A DNA stretch of 64,000 bases from Acidobacteriota bacterium (GCA_021818865.1 JAKASX010000001.1:83058-147057); one strand, 5' to 3'. Counted from the first letter of the stretch, positions 1 to 9,258 are shown. The notes: generated by a model not told the origin, from the sequence alone. Numbers and translations: made by a program.

Positions 1-1
1 G

Positions 2-517
2 AATGGCATTCGATTCCATCTGACGCTCAAAACGTCCACCGAGGAGACCTCTCGGCTGCTCGGAGCGGTCTTGCAGCAGCAATGGAAGCGCGTGGGCGTC
101 GCGCTGACGCTGCATTCGCTCGAATTCGGGACATTTTACGCGGATATCACGCGAGGGCAGTTTCAGCTCTACACGCTGCGCTGGATCGGCGCAAACAACG
201 ATCCCGATATTTTCTATTTCGTTTTCGATTCGAAGGAAATTCCGCCCGAGGGCGCCAATCGCGGCCGCTACACGAATCCCGCGCTGGACCGGCTGCTCGA
301 AGAGGCTCGCGTCGAGCCCAGCCGCGCCAGGCGCATGGCGCTCTACGTGCAGGTGCAGGACATCATCGCCCGCGATCAGCCTTACCTGACGCTGTGGTAT
401 CGCAACAACGTGGTGGTTCACCGTGCACGCGTGGAAGACATCCACATCGGTCCGGCGGGAGGGTACGATTTTCTGACTTCGGTCGCCCTCGGCGACGCGC
501 CGCCGGCTTCTCGCTAG
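2..517 (+). CDS. ABC transporter substrate-binding protein (family 5, peptide type), C-terminal part
   Basis: The frame is open from the window edge, so the N-terminus is missing; about 171 residues remain. The fragment has the end of a family 5 solute-binding protein: a segment predicting replacement of a ligand-lobe strand (VGVALTLHSLEF), an aromatic stretch with W and DPDIFYFVF, the RGRYTNPALDRLLEEAR helix and a DQPYLTLWYRNNVVV strand near the end. Such proteins bind peptides or similar ligands in the periplasm and deliver them to a Dpp/Opp-like permease. The permease genes are not downstream, because the next gene converges on this one and the two stop codons overlap by four bases (514-517). 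The ligand cannot be read from this piece. Confidence 0.85.
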   Translation, partial: NGIRFHLTLKTSTEETSRLLGAVLQQQWKRVGVALTLHSLEFGTFYADITRGQFQLYTLRWIGANNDPDIFYFVFDSKEIPPEGANRGRYTNPALDRLLEEARVEPSRARRMALYVQVQDIIARDQPYLTLWYRNNVVVHRARVEDIHIGPAGGYDFLTSVALGDAPPASR

Positions 518-2382
518 GGGCCACTACTCAGGTCGACTTCGACCGGAGTGCCCATCATCGGATTTGGGTGAACCACGCGGAATTTCACCGTCACGCGTTT
601 TCCATCGAGCATCGTGCACGGCGAAAAATGCCCGGCGAGGGACGCCGGCACGCTGAACTTCACGAACGCCAGATCGGGAGCGGAAAGCGGTACCCCGCTT
701 CCATTCACCATCAGCAGAAAGTGGATGCCTCCTCCTTCGCATCCCACTTGCCGCGCGACGCCCGTCGCGATAAGAAACGTTTTACTCGAAAACGCATTCT
801 TCCCGGTGACGGTGCGCGATTCGGGTGGCCCGGCCGGCTTCGCTCCGGGAGTTTCGGCCGGCGCAGCCCCGGCGAAAGTCACTCCCGAAGAGCCGCTCGG
901 CAGCCGGAACTGGAGCGTTGCCAGGAATTTTTCGGCGCGCTGGCGGTCTTCGGTGCCGCGGGCAAGCATTATCGCGGCCTTGGCTTGGGCTTCCGCGCGT
1001 TTCATTTCGCCCAGACGTTCGAAAACATATCCGGCCGTCAAATGATGCTGCACCGAGCCGGGTTCGAGTTCCACCGCGCGCAGCGCTACGCCCAGCGCCA
1101 CGTTCAACCTGCTGCCGTCCATCGCGTAGAGCTGCGCCAGCAGGTCGTAGCCTTGTGCGAAATTCGCATTGAGTTCGAGGGAATGATTCAAATCGCTTTC
1201 CGCCTGCTTCGCCTCCGCCGGCCCTCCCTGGCTCATCAGAAGCGCCGCGCGGTAGTAATACGCCAGGTAGCTCCGCGCATCGAGGGCGACGGCCTGGTTT
1301 AGCCATTTCAGCGCTGCCTTCTGATGGTTTTGCTCGAGCGATAGCAGGCCCAGGCTTACGTACGGTGATGCCAGTTTGGGATAGCCGTGAATGGCGTTTT
1401 CCAGCGCCGCTCGCGCTTCCACCGGCCGGTCCGTGTAGACGTAGAAATCGCCCAGCACCGCGTCCCGCTGCGGTACCGTCATGGTTTGCGCGGGGAATTT
1501 CTGTTCGTCCTCGGAAACCGTCGTTTTCACGCGCAGGTAATTCAGCACCGGCTTGCGGGCGTAGCTCGCCAGCTCGCCTTCCAGCTTGTCCAGATTACCG
1601 AACGCCTGCTCGGCCGCTTGCAAACTCCCCATGCCTTGATCGATCAGATTGTCGTAAAGGATCAACTCCTGCGCGCGCTGGCCGTTGTCCGAGGTGAACA
1701 GGTAATGCGTGAGCTCCCAGGATTCGGCGTAGAAAATGGACGAAAGGTCGCCCTTTGTGTAGTACGGTGAAGACGAATCGGCTGTCACCAGTTTTGCCAA
1801 CGGCAGCCATTCGCCGGAATTCAAAACGGCCAAATCGCCCCGGATCGGGTACCCGAGCCCCACGTCTCCTTTTTCGATGTGCGCCGCGCCGTAGAAATCC
1901 GCCAGGCCCTCGGAAAGCCAGAGCGGAATCGAGGAAAAATTCAGGCTTTCGAGCAGGTGCACGTATTCGTGATAGACCACGTGATAGCCCATTTCGGAAT
2001 TCACGTCCATCCGCACCGCAACGTAGTTGCGTTCCGGCCCGGCCAAAAAGACGCCGGCGGGATGCATGTGCCCGCGCGTGGCCCAATAGGCGGGCAGGAG
2101 CACGCGGAGATCGTTCTCGTTTCGCACGGCAAGGATCACCACGGGATCGGAGGGGTCCACGCGGAGCTTGGGCGAAAGCGTGCGGAAAACTTCGCGAATC
2201 TGCTCGAAATGGCGGGCAACCGAGCGGCCTTGCTTCACGGCGCCGTCGGTGATCACGGTGAAATGCGGGCTCTTCACTTCGGTCCACGTCTTGCCGGAGA
2301 AGCGCGGGGTCGACGCGTTCGCGCACACCCTTGCGCTCCACAGAAAAAAGAGGAAGAAAATGGACAAAAACAGCCGTTTCAT
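514..2382 (-). CDS. Secreted MA-type metallopeptidase with C-terminal TPR repeats
   Basis: 622 residues. An N-terminal hydrophobic stretch after MKRLF suggests export. A gluzincin-like site is visible: HEYVH at about residues 138-142 and a downstream Glu in LSEGLADFY (about 158), which fits the zinc ligands of peptidase MA-like proteins. From about residue 310 there are several TPR-like helical pairs (for example SYLAYYYRAALLMSQG and YDLLAQLYAMDG). The last 100 residues form a separate beta-rich region. The ATG at 2382 is preferred over an upstream GTG because a good promoter ends a few bases before it. The substrate is unknown. It is convergent with the solute-binding protein gene, so no shared transcript is implied. 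Confidence 0.75.
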   Translation of the reverse strand: MKRLFLSIFFLFFLWSARVCANASTPRFSGKTWTEVKSPHFTVITDGAVKQGRSVARHFEQIREVFRTLSPKLRVDPSDPVVILAVRNENDLRVLLPAYWATRGHMHPAGVFLAGPERNYVAVRMDVNSEMGYHVVYHEYVHLLESLNFSSIPLWLSEGLADFYGAAHIEKGDVGLGYPIRGDLAVLNSGEWLPLAKLVTADSSSPYYTKGDLSSIFYAESWELTHYLFTSDNGQRAQELILYDNLIDQGMGSLQAAEQAFGNLDKLEGELASYARKPVLNYLRVKTTVSEDEQKFPAQTMTVPQRDAVLGDFYVYTDRPVEARAALENAIHGYPKLASPYVSLGLLSLEQNHQKAALKWLNQAVALDARSYLAYYYRAALLMSQGGPAEAKQAESDLNHSLELNANFAQGYDLLAQLYAMDGSRLNVALGVALRAVELEPGSVQHHLTAGYVFERLGEMKRAEAQAKAAIMLARGTEDRQRAEKFLATLQFRLPSGSSGVTFAGAAPAETPGAKPAGPPESRTVTGKNAFSSKTFLIATGVARQVGCEGGGIHFLLMVNGSGVPLSAPDLAFVKFSVPASLAGHFSPCTMLDGKRVTVKFRVVHPNPMMGTPVEVDLSSGP

Positions 2383-2388
2383 GGGCAC

Positions 2389-2417
2389 CGTATACAACCG
2401 CGACGTGGCAACGTCAA
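2389..2417 (-). promoter_or_regulatory. Sigma-70-type promoter of the MA-type peptidase gene, near-leaderless
   Basis: Read on the minus strand: TTGACG (2417-2412), a 17-base spacer, then TATACG (2394-2389). Transcription would begin at about 2382, essentially the A of the ATG, so the mRNA may have no leader. I see no Shine-Dalgarno sequence that would fit. Confidence 0.65.
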
Positions 2418-2453
2418 GCGCTTCAGGCCACGCGGGACGCCGGCGCGAACGTC

Positions 2454-3728
2454 TCACCACGGCACGGGGGCGTGTTTTTCGTGCATCAGCCTTTTCACCA
2501 GGCGGCGGGGCAACGCGTAAACGGTGTGACCGTCAATTCCCGTCATCGTTCGCGCTCCGATCATTGCATTCACAATCGCTTCTTCGGTGGCTTCGATCGT
2601 CGCGTCGAAGAGTGGATCCATCGCCCAATTCGGCAACATTTCGACGTTAACCGGCCGCGGCGCTCCCGCGACGGTCAGCTGGTCGTGGCCGCGCGCGGGA
2701 TCGGCGTTCGGATTTGCCGTCGAAAACGAAACGAAGAGGTCGCCAGAACCGTCTCCTGACGTTCCACCGACGCGGCCGAGCCCCAGTGTGGCGCGTTTGC
2801 AAAGCCGGTCCAGTTCGCCCGCAACAAGCGGAGCGTCCGTGGCAATCACGATGATGATCGAGCCGGTGTCATACTGTTGCGGCCGGACCAGGCTTGCGTA
2901 AGGCTCTGGAAAACTGACGTGCTTGCCCACCGCGACGCCGCCAATCCGCAATTCGCGCCGCGATCCGGTATTGCACTGCACCAACACGCCGACCGTATAC
3001 CCTCCTTCCCTCGCCGGGAGCACGCGCGATGCCGTTCCCGTTCCTCCCTTGAATCCGAAGCAGACCATACCCGTTCCGCCGCCGACGTTTCCTTCGGCCA
3101 CCGCGCCGCCGCGCGCCGTTTCGATCGCGTGCCAGGCATCGGCCGGCGTCACGTGAAATCCGTTGATATCGTTCAGCCAGCCGTCCCACGTTTCCGCGAC
3201 GACGGGCAGCGACCATGGATATTGCGTCGCGCCGTGTTTCATTTCCCACGCGATCACCGCATCACGCACCACGCCCACGCTGTGGGTGTTCGTAATCATG
3301 ATCGGGCCTTCGAGGAACCCCGATTCCTTCACCCAATGGATGCCGGTCATTTCCCCATTGCCGTTTTGCGAGAAAAACCCGGCAAAAACGGGGTGGTGGA
3401 AATCCTCGCCGCGCGGCAGAATCGCGGTCACTCCAGTGCGCACCGGTCCTTTGCCCACAACCAGCTTGCCCGAGCCGGAAATCAGAGTGGTGTAGCCGAC
3501 TTCGACGCCATTTACGTCGGTGATAGCGTCGTTCGCGCCGGGCTTGCCTTCGAATGGAACGCCCAAATCGCGCGCGCGCGGCGCGCGAGCGGCCGTCGCC
3601 TTGCGAGGATCGTTCTCCCGCGCCTGATGGGTCGCGGCCCGCGCAGCGGCGGCCGACAAGCAAAGACCTGCCGCGGCGGCAAACGCCACCACTCGCCACG
3701 ACCACCCCTTTCGCTTCCCGTTTTTCAT
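2454..3728 (-). CDS. P1 (S58) family N-terminal nucleophile aminopeptidase, DmpA-like, exported
   Basis: 424 residues with a signal peptide (Lys/Arg start, Ala-rich core to about residue 32). It matches DmpA/BapA-type aminopeptidases, which cleave themselves before a Ser that becomes the nucleophile. The expected site is visible as DTG-S followed by IIIVIATDAPL, with Ser at about residue 290. Other family blocks are DVNGVEVGYTT, GAVAEGNVGGGTGM and the late GGTSGDGSGDLFVSFST. Members release N-terminal D-, L- or beta-amino acids from peptides and amides. The start has a strong GGAGG site. It lies 44 bases downstream of the EamA permease gene on the same strand, so cotranscription is possible. 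Its exact substrate is not shown. Confidence 0.88.
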   Translation of the reverse strand: MKNGKRKGWSWRVVAFAAAAGLCLSAAAARAATHQARENDPRKATAARAPRARDLGVPFEGKPGANDAITDVNGVEVGYTTLISGSGKLVVGKGPVRTGVTAILPRGEDFHHPVFAGFFSQNGNGEMTGIHWVKESGFLEGPIMITNTHSVGVVRDAVIAWEMKHGATQYPWSLPVVAETWDGWLNDINGFHVTPADAWHAIETARGGAVAEGNVGGGTGMVCFGFKGGTGTASRVLPAREGGYTVGVLVQCNTGSRRELRIGGVAVGKHVSFPEPYASLVRPQQYDTGSIIIVIATDAPLVAGELDRLCKRATLGLGRVGGTSGDGSGDLFVSFSTANPNADPARGHDQLTVAGAPRPVNVEMLPNWAMDPLFDATIEATEEAIVNAMIGARTMTGIDGHTVYALPRRLVKRLMHEKHAPVPW

Positions 3729-3772
3729 CTTCCGCCTCCCGGCTCAAAAAGGGCTTTCCCCGCCGCTTGTTG

Positions 3773-4693
3773 CTAACCAGAGGTTCCGGGCCCCGTCGTC
3801 GCACCCTCGGGCGCAGTCGGCACCGGGCCTTTCAGTTCCGCGGCCAAAATTCCCGCGAGGACCAGCGCGGCGCCCAGGATCGCGCGGCCGCTGAGCCATT
3901 GGCCATACACGACGAACGACGTGAGCGCGGCGAAAACCGGCTCGAGGCTGAAGAGGATGGCGACGTGCGCCGGCGTGGTGAATCGCTGCGCCCACACCTG
4001 AATCGAAAACGCGATCGCCGTCGCACCAAAGGCCGTAATCAGCACGGCGGAAATCAAATTGGGCGTCCAGGCGACGCGCGGCGATTCGAGTCCGGTCTTC
4101 CAGACCACCGGCAAAAAAATTGCCGTCAACCCTGCGGAAACAGCGACTTGCATGAACGTCAGCGCGCCCACAGAATGCCGCGGGCTGTAATGCCCGACGA
4201 GCAGAATATGGAACGCCCACAAAATCGCCGCGCCAAAGACCCACAAATCGCCTTTGTTCAAATCGCCCAGACCAGCCTTCGGCACGGTGAGAAAATAGAG
4301 CCCCACGAGCGCCGCAATCGCTCCCGCCCAAACCCACGCGCCGGCGCGACGGCGCGAGATGAGCGCGTGGAGGACGGGAACCATCACCACGCTCGTGCCG
4401 GTGATGAAGGCCGCTTTCGAGGGGGTGGTGTATTGGAGGCCAATCGTCTGGAGCGCGTAGCCGGAAAACATGAACCATCCAATTGCCGCGCCGGCGAGGA
4501 GCGTTGCGCGATCCATGCGCCGGACCGCGGAACGGTAAATCAGCGCGAGGGTGACGGCGGCAAGCGCGAAGCGCAAGAGCAAGAACACGAAGACCGAGGC
4601 GTCCGCGAGCGCGCTTTTCACCACCACAAACGTCGCGCCCCAGATCAGGCTGCAGAACGCGAGCCACAAATCGGCTTGTAGTCGGCGGCTCAT
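3773..4693 (-). CDS. EamA/DMT family transporter
   Basis: 306 residues with roughly ten hydrophobic segments in two repeats, typical of drug/metabolite transporters. The first repeat opens with CSLIWGATFVVVKSAL and the second with GAAILWAFHILLVGHY. The end of each repeat carries a small, glycine-rich helix. These inner-membrane carriers usually export amino acids or metabolites, but the substrate cannot be assigned. The ATG is preceded by an AT-rich stretch without a recognisable ribosome-binding site, which is unusual for this strand, where most genes have one. A degenerate repeat lies in the 130-base gap upstream. Confidence 0.85.
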   Translation of the reverse strand: MSRRLQADLWLAFCSLIWGATFVVVKSALADASVFVFLLLRFALAAVTLALIYRSAVRRMDRATLLAGAAIGWFMFSGYALQTIGLQYTTPSKAAFITGTSVVMVPVLHALISRRRAGAWVWAGAIAALVGLYFLTVPKAGLGDLNKGDLWVFGAAILWAFHILLVGHYSPRHSVGALTFMQVAVSAGLTAIFLPVVWKTGLESPRVAWTPNLISAVLITAFGATAIAFSIQVWAQRFTTPAHVAILFSLEPVFAALTSFVVYGQWLSGRAILGAALVLAGILAAELKGPVPTAPEGATTGPGTSG

Positions 4694-4731
4694 TTATTTA
4701 TTAGCGGCCCCTCTGGGCACCCGGCCGTAGC

Positions 4732-4789
4732 GACGAGATGCTTTCCACCAAAAAGCTGGCGGGCAGGCGTTTCGCTCAGCATGACAGGG
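4732..4789. repeat. Degenerate dispersed inverted repeat (GATGCT ... AGCATGACA)
   Basis: Two arms, GAGATGCTTT near 4736 and TTTCGCTCAGCATGACAGGG ending at 4789, flank about 25 other bases. The GATGCT and AGCAT parts are complementary. The right arm resembles a short repeat I remember from many environmental bacterial genomes, with the core CGCTCAGNATGACA. This is recognition from memory, not a search. It lies between two same-strand genes and encodes nothing. Confidence 0.4.
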
Positions 4790-4823
4790 CCGGGGATTCC
4801 GCATATGTTTCGGTTACGGGACG

Positions 4824-6590
4824 CTAGCGCGAAGCGCCAGGGACGCGCAAACGGTCGTAGACGATGCGGCCGCCGACGATCGTCAGTAGCGCTTTCGTTT
4901 GCCACAATTCCGACGAAGGGATTTCTCGTGGATCGTGCGACAGCACGACGATATCGGCGAGCATGCCGGGCTTGAGCTCGCCTTTCGTTTTCTCTTCGAA
5001 TTCGGCGTAGGCCGAGCCGGTGGTGTAGCCGCGCAGGCAATCATCCATCGAAATTCGCTGTTGCGGTTCCCAACCACCTTTCGGCCAGCCCTCGGGCGTT
5101 TCGCGCGTGACGCAAGCCCACAGGTTGCCCATCGGATCGATCGGCTCGACGGGATAATCGGTGCCGACGGCAAAATGGACGCGGTCGTCGAGCATGGTGC
5201 GCCAGGCGTAGGCGTCTTTCGAGCGCTCGGGGCCGAGGCGCTGGTTCGCCCAGCGGACGTCGTCGTTCAAATGGCAGGGCTGCATCGAAGCGATGACGCC
5301 GAGCCGGGCGAAGCGAATGAAATCGCCGGGCAAAACGATCTGGGCGTGCTCGATGCGCTGACGGCGATCGCGCGGACCATTGGCTTTTTCGGCAGCGGCG
5401 TAGGCATCGAGCGCGATGTGGACGGCGCGATCGCCAATCGCGTGGACCATCATCTGGAAGCCGGAGCGGTCGCGGCGAATCACCATTTGCGTGAGCTTTT
5501 CCGGCTGGATGCGCAATATACCGATGTCGCCGGGGTTATCGGAATACGGCTGGAACATCGCGCCGGTTTCCGAGCCGAACGTGCCATCGAGCAAAAATTC
5601 GCCCAGGCCGCCGACTTTGAGTATCGGATCGGTCGTTCCGCCCTCGCGCCGCCTCTCTTCGAGCACCTTGAGCGGACGCGAGAAATTGACGAATTCGTAG
5701 ATGCGCAGCGTCAGCTTCCCTTCCCGTTCGAGCTGCTTCATCACGAGGAAATTCGCCCAACCGGAAGAATCCTGCACGCTGGTGACGCCATGGGAATTCG
5801 CGTCGGAAATCGCAAGGAGCAGAGCGCGGCGACGCTCGGATTCGGATGGCGACGGAATCCGGCGCGCGACGAGGCGCGTGGCGGATTCTTCGAGCATTCC
5901 CGTCGGCTCGCCCGTTTTCGGGTCGCGCACGATATGGCCGCCGGGCGGATCGGGCGTCGAGCGCGTGATTCCCGCCAGTTTCAACGCGAGCGAATTGGCC
6001 ACGGCGCCGTGACCATCCACGCGCACGAGAAAAATCGGGTGCGTGCGGCTGACCGCGTCGAGTTCCTGGCGCGTGGGATATTGTTCGCCCGGCCAAAGCG
6101 TCTGGTCCCAACCCGCGCCGGTGATCCATTCGCCCGGCTTGTAGCGCCCGAGCGACCGCCGAATGCGCGCCTGGAATTCGGCGATCGAGCGCGCACCGCG
6201 CAAATCCACAGACATCTTCAGCGCGCCCGCCGCACCCAGATGCGTGTGCGCGTCGTTGAACCCCGGCATGGCGAAACGGCCACGCAAATCCATCACGTGG
6301 GTTTTCCGCCCGATGAATTTCCGGATTTCGGCGTTCGATCCAACCGCCAGAATTTTGCCGTCGCGCATGGCGACGGCTTGCGCCGCGGGCTCGGCGGGAT
6401 TCACCGTGTAAAAATCTCCATTCACGAGGGCGAGATCGGCGAGCGGTTCGGGCGCGCGAAGTGCACGCGCTTTCGCATTGCGCCCTCCGGCCGCGTGCGC
6501 GCGGGAACTCGCGGCGAGCGGCGCGCCAAGCGCAAATGCCAACAGTAACGCAATCGTTCCGATCCGTTTCCGCTCGGATTCACGGTTCAT
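4824..6590 (-). CDS. Amidohydrolase family 3 (YtcJ-like) metal-dependent hydrolase, exported
   Basis: 588 residues. The ATG at 6590 has a good GGAAGGAG site and is followed by a signal peptide ending near SSRAHAAG. Metal-binding motifs of amidohydrolase 3 are present: NDAHTHLG (His at about 115 and 117), SVQDSSGW, MVHAIGDRAVHIALDAY, IEHAQIV and VGTDYPVEPIDPM. The N-terminal beta-sandwich motif LVNGDFYTVNP is also typical. Members hydrolyse C-N bonds in amides or related compounds; the substrate is unknown. With the signal peptide it probably acts in the periplasm, close to the P1 and M20 peptidases, so peptide or amide scavenging is a reasonable inference. Confidence 0.88.
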   Translation of the reverse strand: MNRESERKRIGTIALLLAFALGAPLAASSRAHAAGGRNAKARALRAPEPLADLALVNGDFYTVNPAEPAAQAVAMRDGKILAVGSNAEIRKFIGRKTHVMDLRGRFAMPGFNDAHTHLGAAGALKMSVDLRGARSIAEFQARIRRSLGRYKPGEWITGAGWDQTLWPGEQYPTRQELDAVSRTHPIFLVRVDGHGAVANSLALKLAGITRSTPDPPGGHIVRDPKTGEPTGMLEESATRLVARRIPSPSESERRRALLLAISDANSHGVTSVQDSSGWANFLVMKQLEREGKLTLRIYEFVNFSRPLKVLEERRREGGTTDPILKVGGLGEFLLDGTFGSETGAMFQPYSDNPGDIGILRIQPEKLTQMVIRRDRSGFQMMVHAIGDRAVHIALDAYAAAEKANGPRDRRQRIEHAQIVLPGDFIRFARLGVIASMQPCHLNDDVRWANQRLGPERSKDAYAWRTMLDDRVHFAVGTDYPVEPIDPMGNLWACVTRETPEGWPKGGWEPQQRISMDDCLRGYTTGSAYAEFEEKTKGELKPGMLADIVVLSHDPREIPSSELWQTKALLTIVGGRIVYDRLRVPGASR

Positions 6591-6610
6591 CGCTTCGCTC
6601 CTTCCCGTCG

Positions 6611-7801
6611 TCAGCCGGCGAGTCCGGCGGCCAGCAGCACCACCAATAAAATCCTTTCGACGCCGGCCACGCGGCCCGCGGCATCGTACCATTCAGCGTT
6701 CGTGTGCACCCTGCCACCTTTGCCGCCGGCGCCAAGCGCCAGGGCGGGAATCTGGAGCGAAAGCGGGAGGTTGGCGTCCGTTGAGGCGGCGTGGCATTGC
6801 GCCTGGAACCCCATGAAACGGTCGGCGTCGCGCACGGCGGCGAGAAGCGGCGAATCGGCGGCCAGCCTTCCCGCCGGACGCGAGCCCAGAGCGCGAAATT
6901 CAGCCGAAAGCGATTTCGCCGCGCCGGTCGCATTTTCGCGTTCGTCAGCCGCCGCGCGTTCGCAGGCCCACCGGATTTCGTTTTCGAGATCGGCCAGCGC
7001 GGATTCGGATTCGGAGCGCAGATCCAGCTTGATCGAGGCCCGCGCGGCGATGGCGTTCACCGCCTCGCCGCCCTCCATCGCGCCGACGTTCAGCGTGACG
7101 CGCGGCTTTTGCGGAAGGGAGATCGCCAGAATGCGCGCGATCGCGCGCCCCATCGCGTGAATCGCGCTCGGCGCGCCGGCGTCCGCCCAGCTATGCCCGC
7201 CCGGGCCACGCATGACCACTTCGAATCGGCGCGAGGCCAGACCGGTCGTCACGATATGCGTGGTCGAGGCGCCATCGATCGCGATCACCGAATCGAGACG
7301 GTCGCCATAGCGAGCGGCCAGCGCCCGCATCCCGCGCAAATTCCCTTCCCCTTCTTCGCCCACGTTGGCGGCGAAGACCACGCGCAGGCGCGGTTCGATT
7401 CGCGCGGCGCGAAACGCCACGGCAACCGCCAGGAGGGCGGCGAGGCCGGCGCCGTTGTCACAGATTCCCGGCGCTTCGAGGCGCGTTCCCTCGCGCCGCA
7501 CGCGAACCGGCTCGGGCGGTCGAATCGCGGTATCGAGATGCGCGGAAAGAAGAACAATTTTTTCGGTTTCGCCAGGAGCCTCGGCAATCGCATTGCCCGT
7601 TTCGTCGAGTTCGGCTCGATAGCCGGCCTGTTTCAAGAGCGCGCGGAACGCCCGCGCGCGCCGCTCCTCGCCAAACGGCGGAGCGGGAATTTGCGTAAGG
7701 CGAATCTGCTGCCGCGTGATCCACGCTTCGTGCGACCGTAGCCAGCGAATGGCTTCCGCAACGCGCGGCGAGCGCAAAAGTTCCTGCGCGCGGGAATCCA
7801 T
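6611..7801 (-). CDS. M20 family metallopeptidase (dinuclear zinc exopeptidase)
   Basis: 396 residues from the ATG at 7801. A GTG at 7894 would add 31 residues rich in Arg, Ala and Pro that do not look conserved, so I chose the shorter form. The M20 zinc-site blocks appear in order: LLSAHLDTAI, GICDNGAGLAALLA, the general base EEGEGNL and IAIDGAS. A dimerisation domain follows, with GPGGHSWADAGAPSAIH and later LGAGGKGGRVHTNAEWY with the last His ligand. Such enzymes cleave di- and tripeptides or N-acyl amino acids in the cytoplasm. The gene sits 20 bases upstream of the amidohydrolase start on the same strand, consistent with a joint transcript. Confidence 0.87.
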   Translation of the reverse strand: MDSRAQELLRSPRVAEAIRWLRSHEAWITRQQIRLTQIPAPPFGEERRARAFRALLKQAGYRAELDETGNAIAEAPGETEKIVLLSAHLDTAIRPPEPVRVRREGTRLEAPGICDNGAGLAALLAVAVAFRAARIEPRLRVVFAANVGEEGEGNLRGMRALAARYGDRLDSVIAIDGASTTHIVTTGLASRRFEVVMRGPGGHSWADAGAPSAIHAMGRAIARILAISLPQKPRVTLNVGAMEGGEAVNAIAARASIKLDLRSESESALADLENEIRWACERAAADERENATGAAKSLSAEFRALGSRPAGRLAADSPLLAAVRDADRFMGFQAQCHAASTDANLPLSLQIPALALGAGGKGGRVHTNAEWYDAAGRVAGVERILLVVLLAAGLAG

Positions 7802-7961
7802 TGCGGCGCCTGGCGGAGCGGGAGACGATCCCGCGCGGCCGGGCCGAACCGTTTGCGCACGCGCCCCCAAGGGAGCGGCTTTGTTCTTTTCCACTTGGAA
7901 TGCCTTTCGCTCGGAGCGCGTCCCACCACGCGAACCGAATTGCAGGCCGAAAAACAGGAAC

Positions 7962-9215
7962 TCAATCGCCTCGGGCTACCGCACCCGCACCGGCGGCAAT
8001 CGCGCGAATCTCGTCGTCGGTGAGGACGCGCGGCGACTGTTTGGCGGCCTGGAAAATCGCATCCACGAGGTCGTCGCGCGGCTCGATTTCATGCCGTTCC
8101 AGCCAGTAAATGACGTTCGAACGCCCGCTGAGCGGGCCGATTTCAATCACTTGCTCCAGGCCAAACAGATGCGAGGGGACGCCGCTATAGACCGAATTCG
8201 CCAGCATCCGATTCCCCTTGCGAAACGCCTTGATGATCGCCGCGGCGTGGACGCCGGTGGACGTGCGGAAGGCGTCGCGGCCCACCACCGGATAATTCAC
8301 CGGAATCGGGGTGCGGGTAGCGCGCGAGACCGTCTCCGCGTATTCCTTCAATCGGCTCAAATCGCGGTCGATCGCGCCGGCGAGCCGCAGATTCACCAGC
8401 ATCAACTCCATCGGCGTATTGCCCACGCGCTCGCCGAGCGAAATCGAAGCGGCGTGCACCTGATCCGCTCCGGCGGAGATGGCGGCGATGGAATTCGCAA
8501 TGGAAAGCCCGCGATCGTTGTGTCCGTGCCAATCGACGCGAATCGGGTGGCCGGCGTGCGAAACGACTTCGTCGATCACGAACTTCACCAGGTTGTACGC
8601 GCCGCGCGGAGTGGCGTGGCCGACGGTGTCGCAGAGCACGACGGTTTCGGCGCCCGCTTCGATGGCCGTCGAATAGAGGCGTTTCACCGTTTCCGGATCG
8701 GTGCGCATCGTGTCTTCGGTGACGTACATCGCGCGCAGCCCGAGCGAGCGAGCGTAGCCGACGGCCTTTTCCGTGGTCCGTTGCAGATGGTCCACCGTCC
8801 AGTCTTCGACCAGGCGCCGGATCGGCGACGAGCCCAGAAACGTGGCCGCTTCGATGGCGATGCCCGCACGCTGGGAAATTTCCGCGATCGGCCGGATATC
8901 GGCTTCGACGGTGCGCGCCGCGCAATTCGGCCGGATTCGCAGCCGCGCCCGGGCGATCTCCTTCGCCAGCGCTTCGGTATCGGCGTAGGCGCGCGGGCCG
9001 GCGCCGGGTAGGCCGATATTCACCATTTCGATTCCGAGGGATTCCATCAGATGCAGAATTTTGAGTTTTTCCTCGATCGGAGGATCGAAGACGGAAGGAT
9101 TCTGCAGGCCGTCGCGCAGCGTTTCGTCGTCGAGCGTCACTTTGCGCCCCGGCGGGATTTCCGGGCCGGCCACGACGTTCCAATCGTAGATCAGATCGCC
9201 CAGTTCGTCGCTCAT
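7962..9215 (-). CDS. Isopropylmalate synthase / HMGL-like acyltransferase family enzyme
   Basis: 417 residues with the TIM-barrel features of the 2-isopropylmalate synthase, homocitrate synthase and citramalate synthase group: DDETLRDGLQNP (residues about 28-39) with the Arg-Asp catalytic pair, VTEDTMRTDP, CDTVGHATP and the metal-binding DWHGHNDRG. These enzymes condense an acyl-CoA with a 2-oxo acid. The C-terminal regulatory domain of full-length LeuA is absent or reduced, since LeuA is usually around 510-550 residues, so leucine feedback is not expected. The start has a strong AGGAGG site. No leuBCD genes are nearby, so I give no gene symbol; the neighbours are an aldehyde dehydrogenase and an M20 peptidase. 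Confidence 0.82.
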   Translation of the reverse strand: MSDELGDLIYDWNVVAGPEIPPGRKVTLDDETLRDGLQNPSVFDPPIEEKLKILHLMESLGIEMVNIGLPGAGPRAYADTEALAKEIARARLRIRPNCAARTVEADIRPIAEISQRAGIAIEAATFLGSSPIRRLVEDWTVDHLQRTTEKAVGYARSLGLRAMYVTEDTMRTDPETVKRLYSTAIEAGAETVVLCDTVGHATPRGAYNLVKFVIDEVVSHAGHPIRVDWHGHNDRGLSIANSIAAISAGADQVHAASISLGERVGNTPMELMLVNLRLAGAIDRDLSRLKEYAETVSRATRTPIPVNYPVVGRDAFRTSTGVHAAAIIKAFRKGNRMLANSVYSGVPSHLFGLEQVIEIGPLSGRSNVIYWLERHEIEPRDDLVDAIFQAAKQSPRVLTDDEIRAIAAGAGAVARGD

Positions 9216-9258
9216 CGCGCCCTCCTGTTCCGCCCGTAGCCGGGCGTGACGCCGCTCG

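Noticed and set aside
514..1306. Several long open frames opposite and within the MA-type peptidase gene
   Set aside because: They are rich in Arg, Ala and Pro, lack motifs and follow from the GC bias of the real gene.
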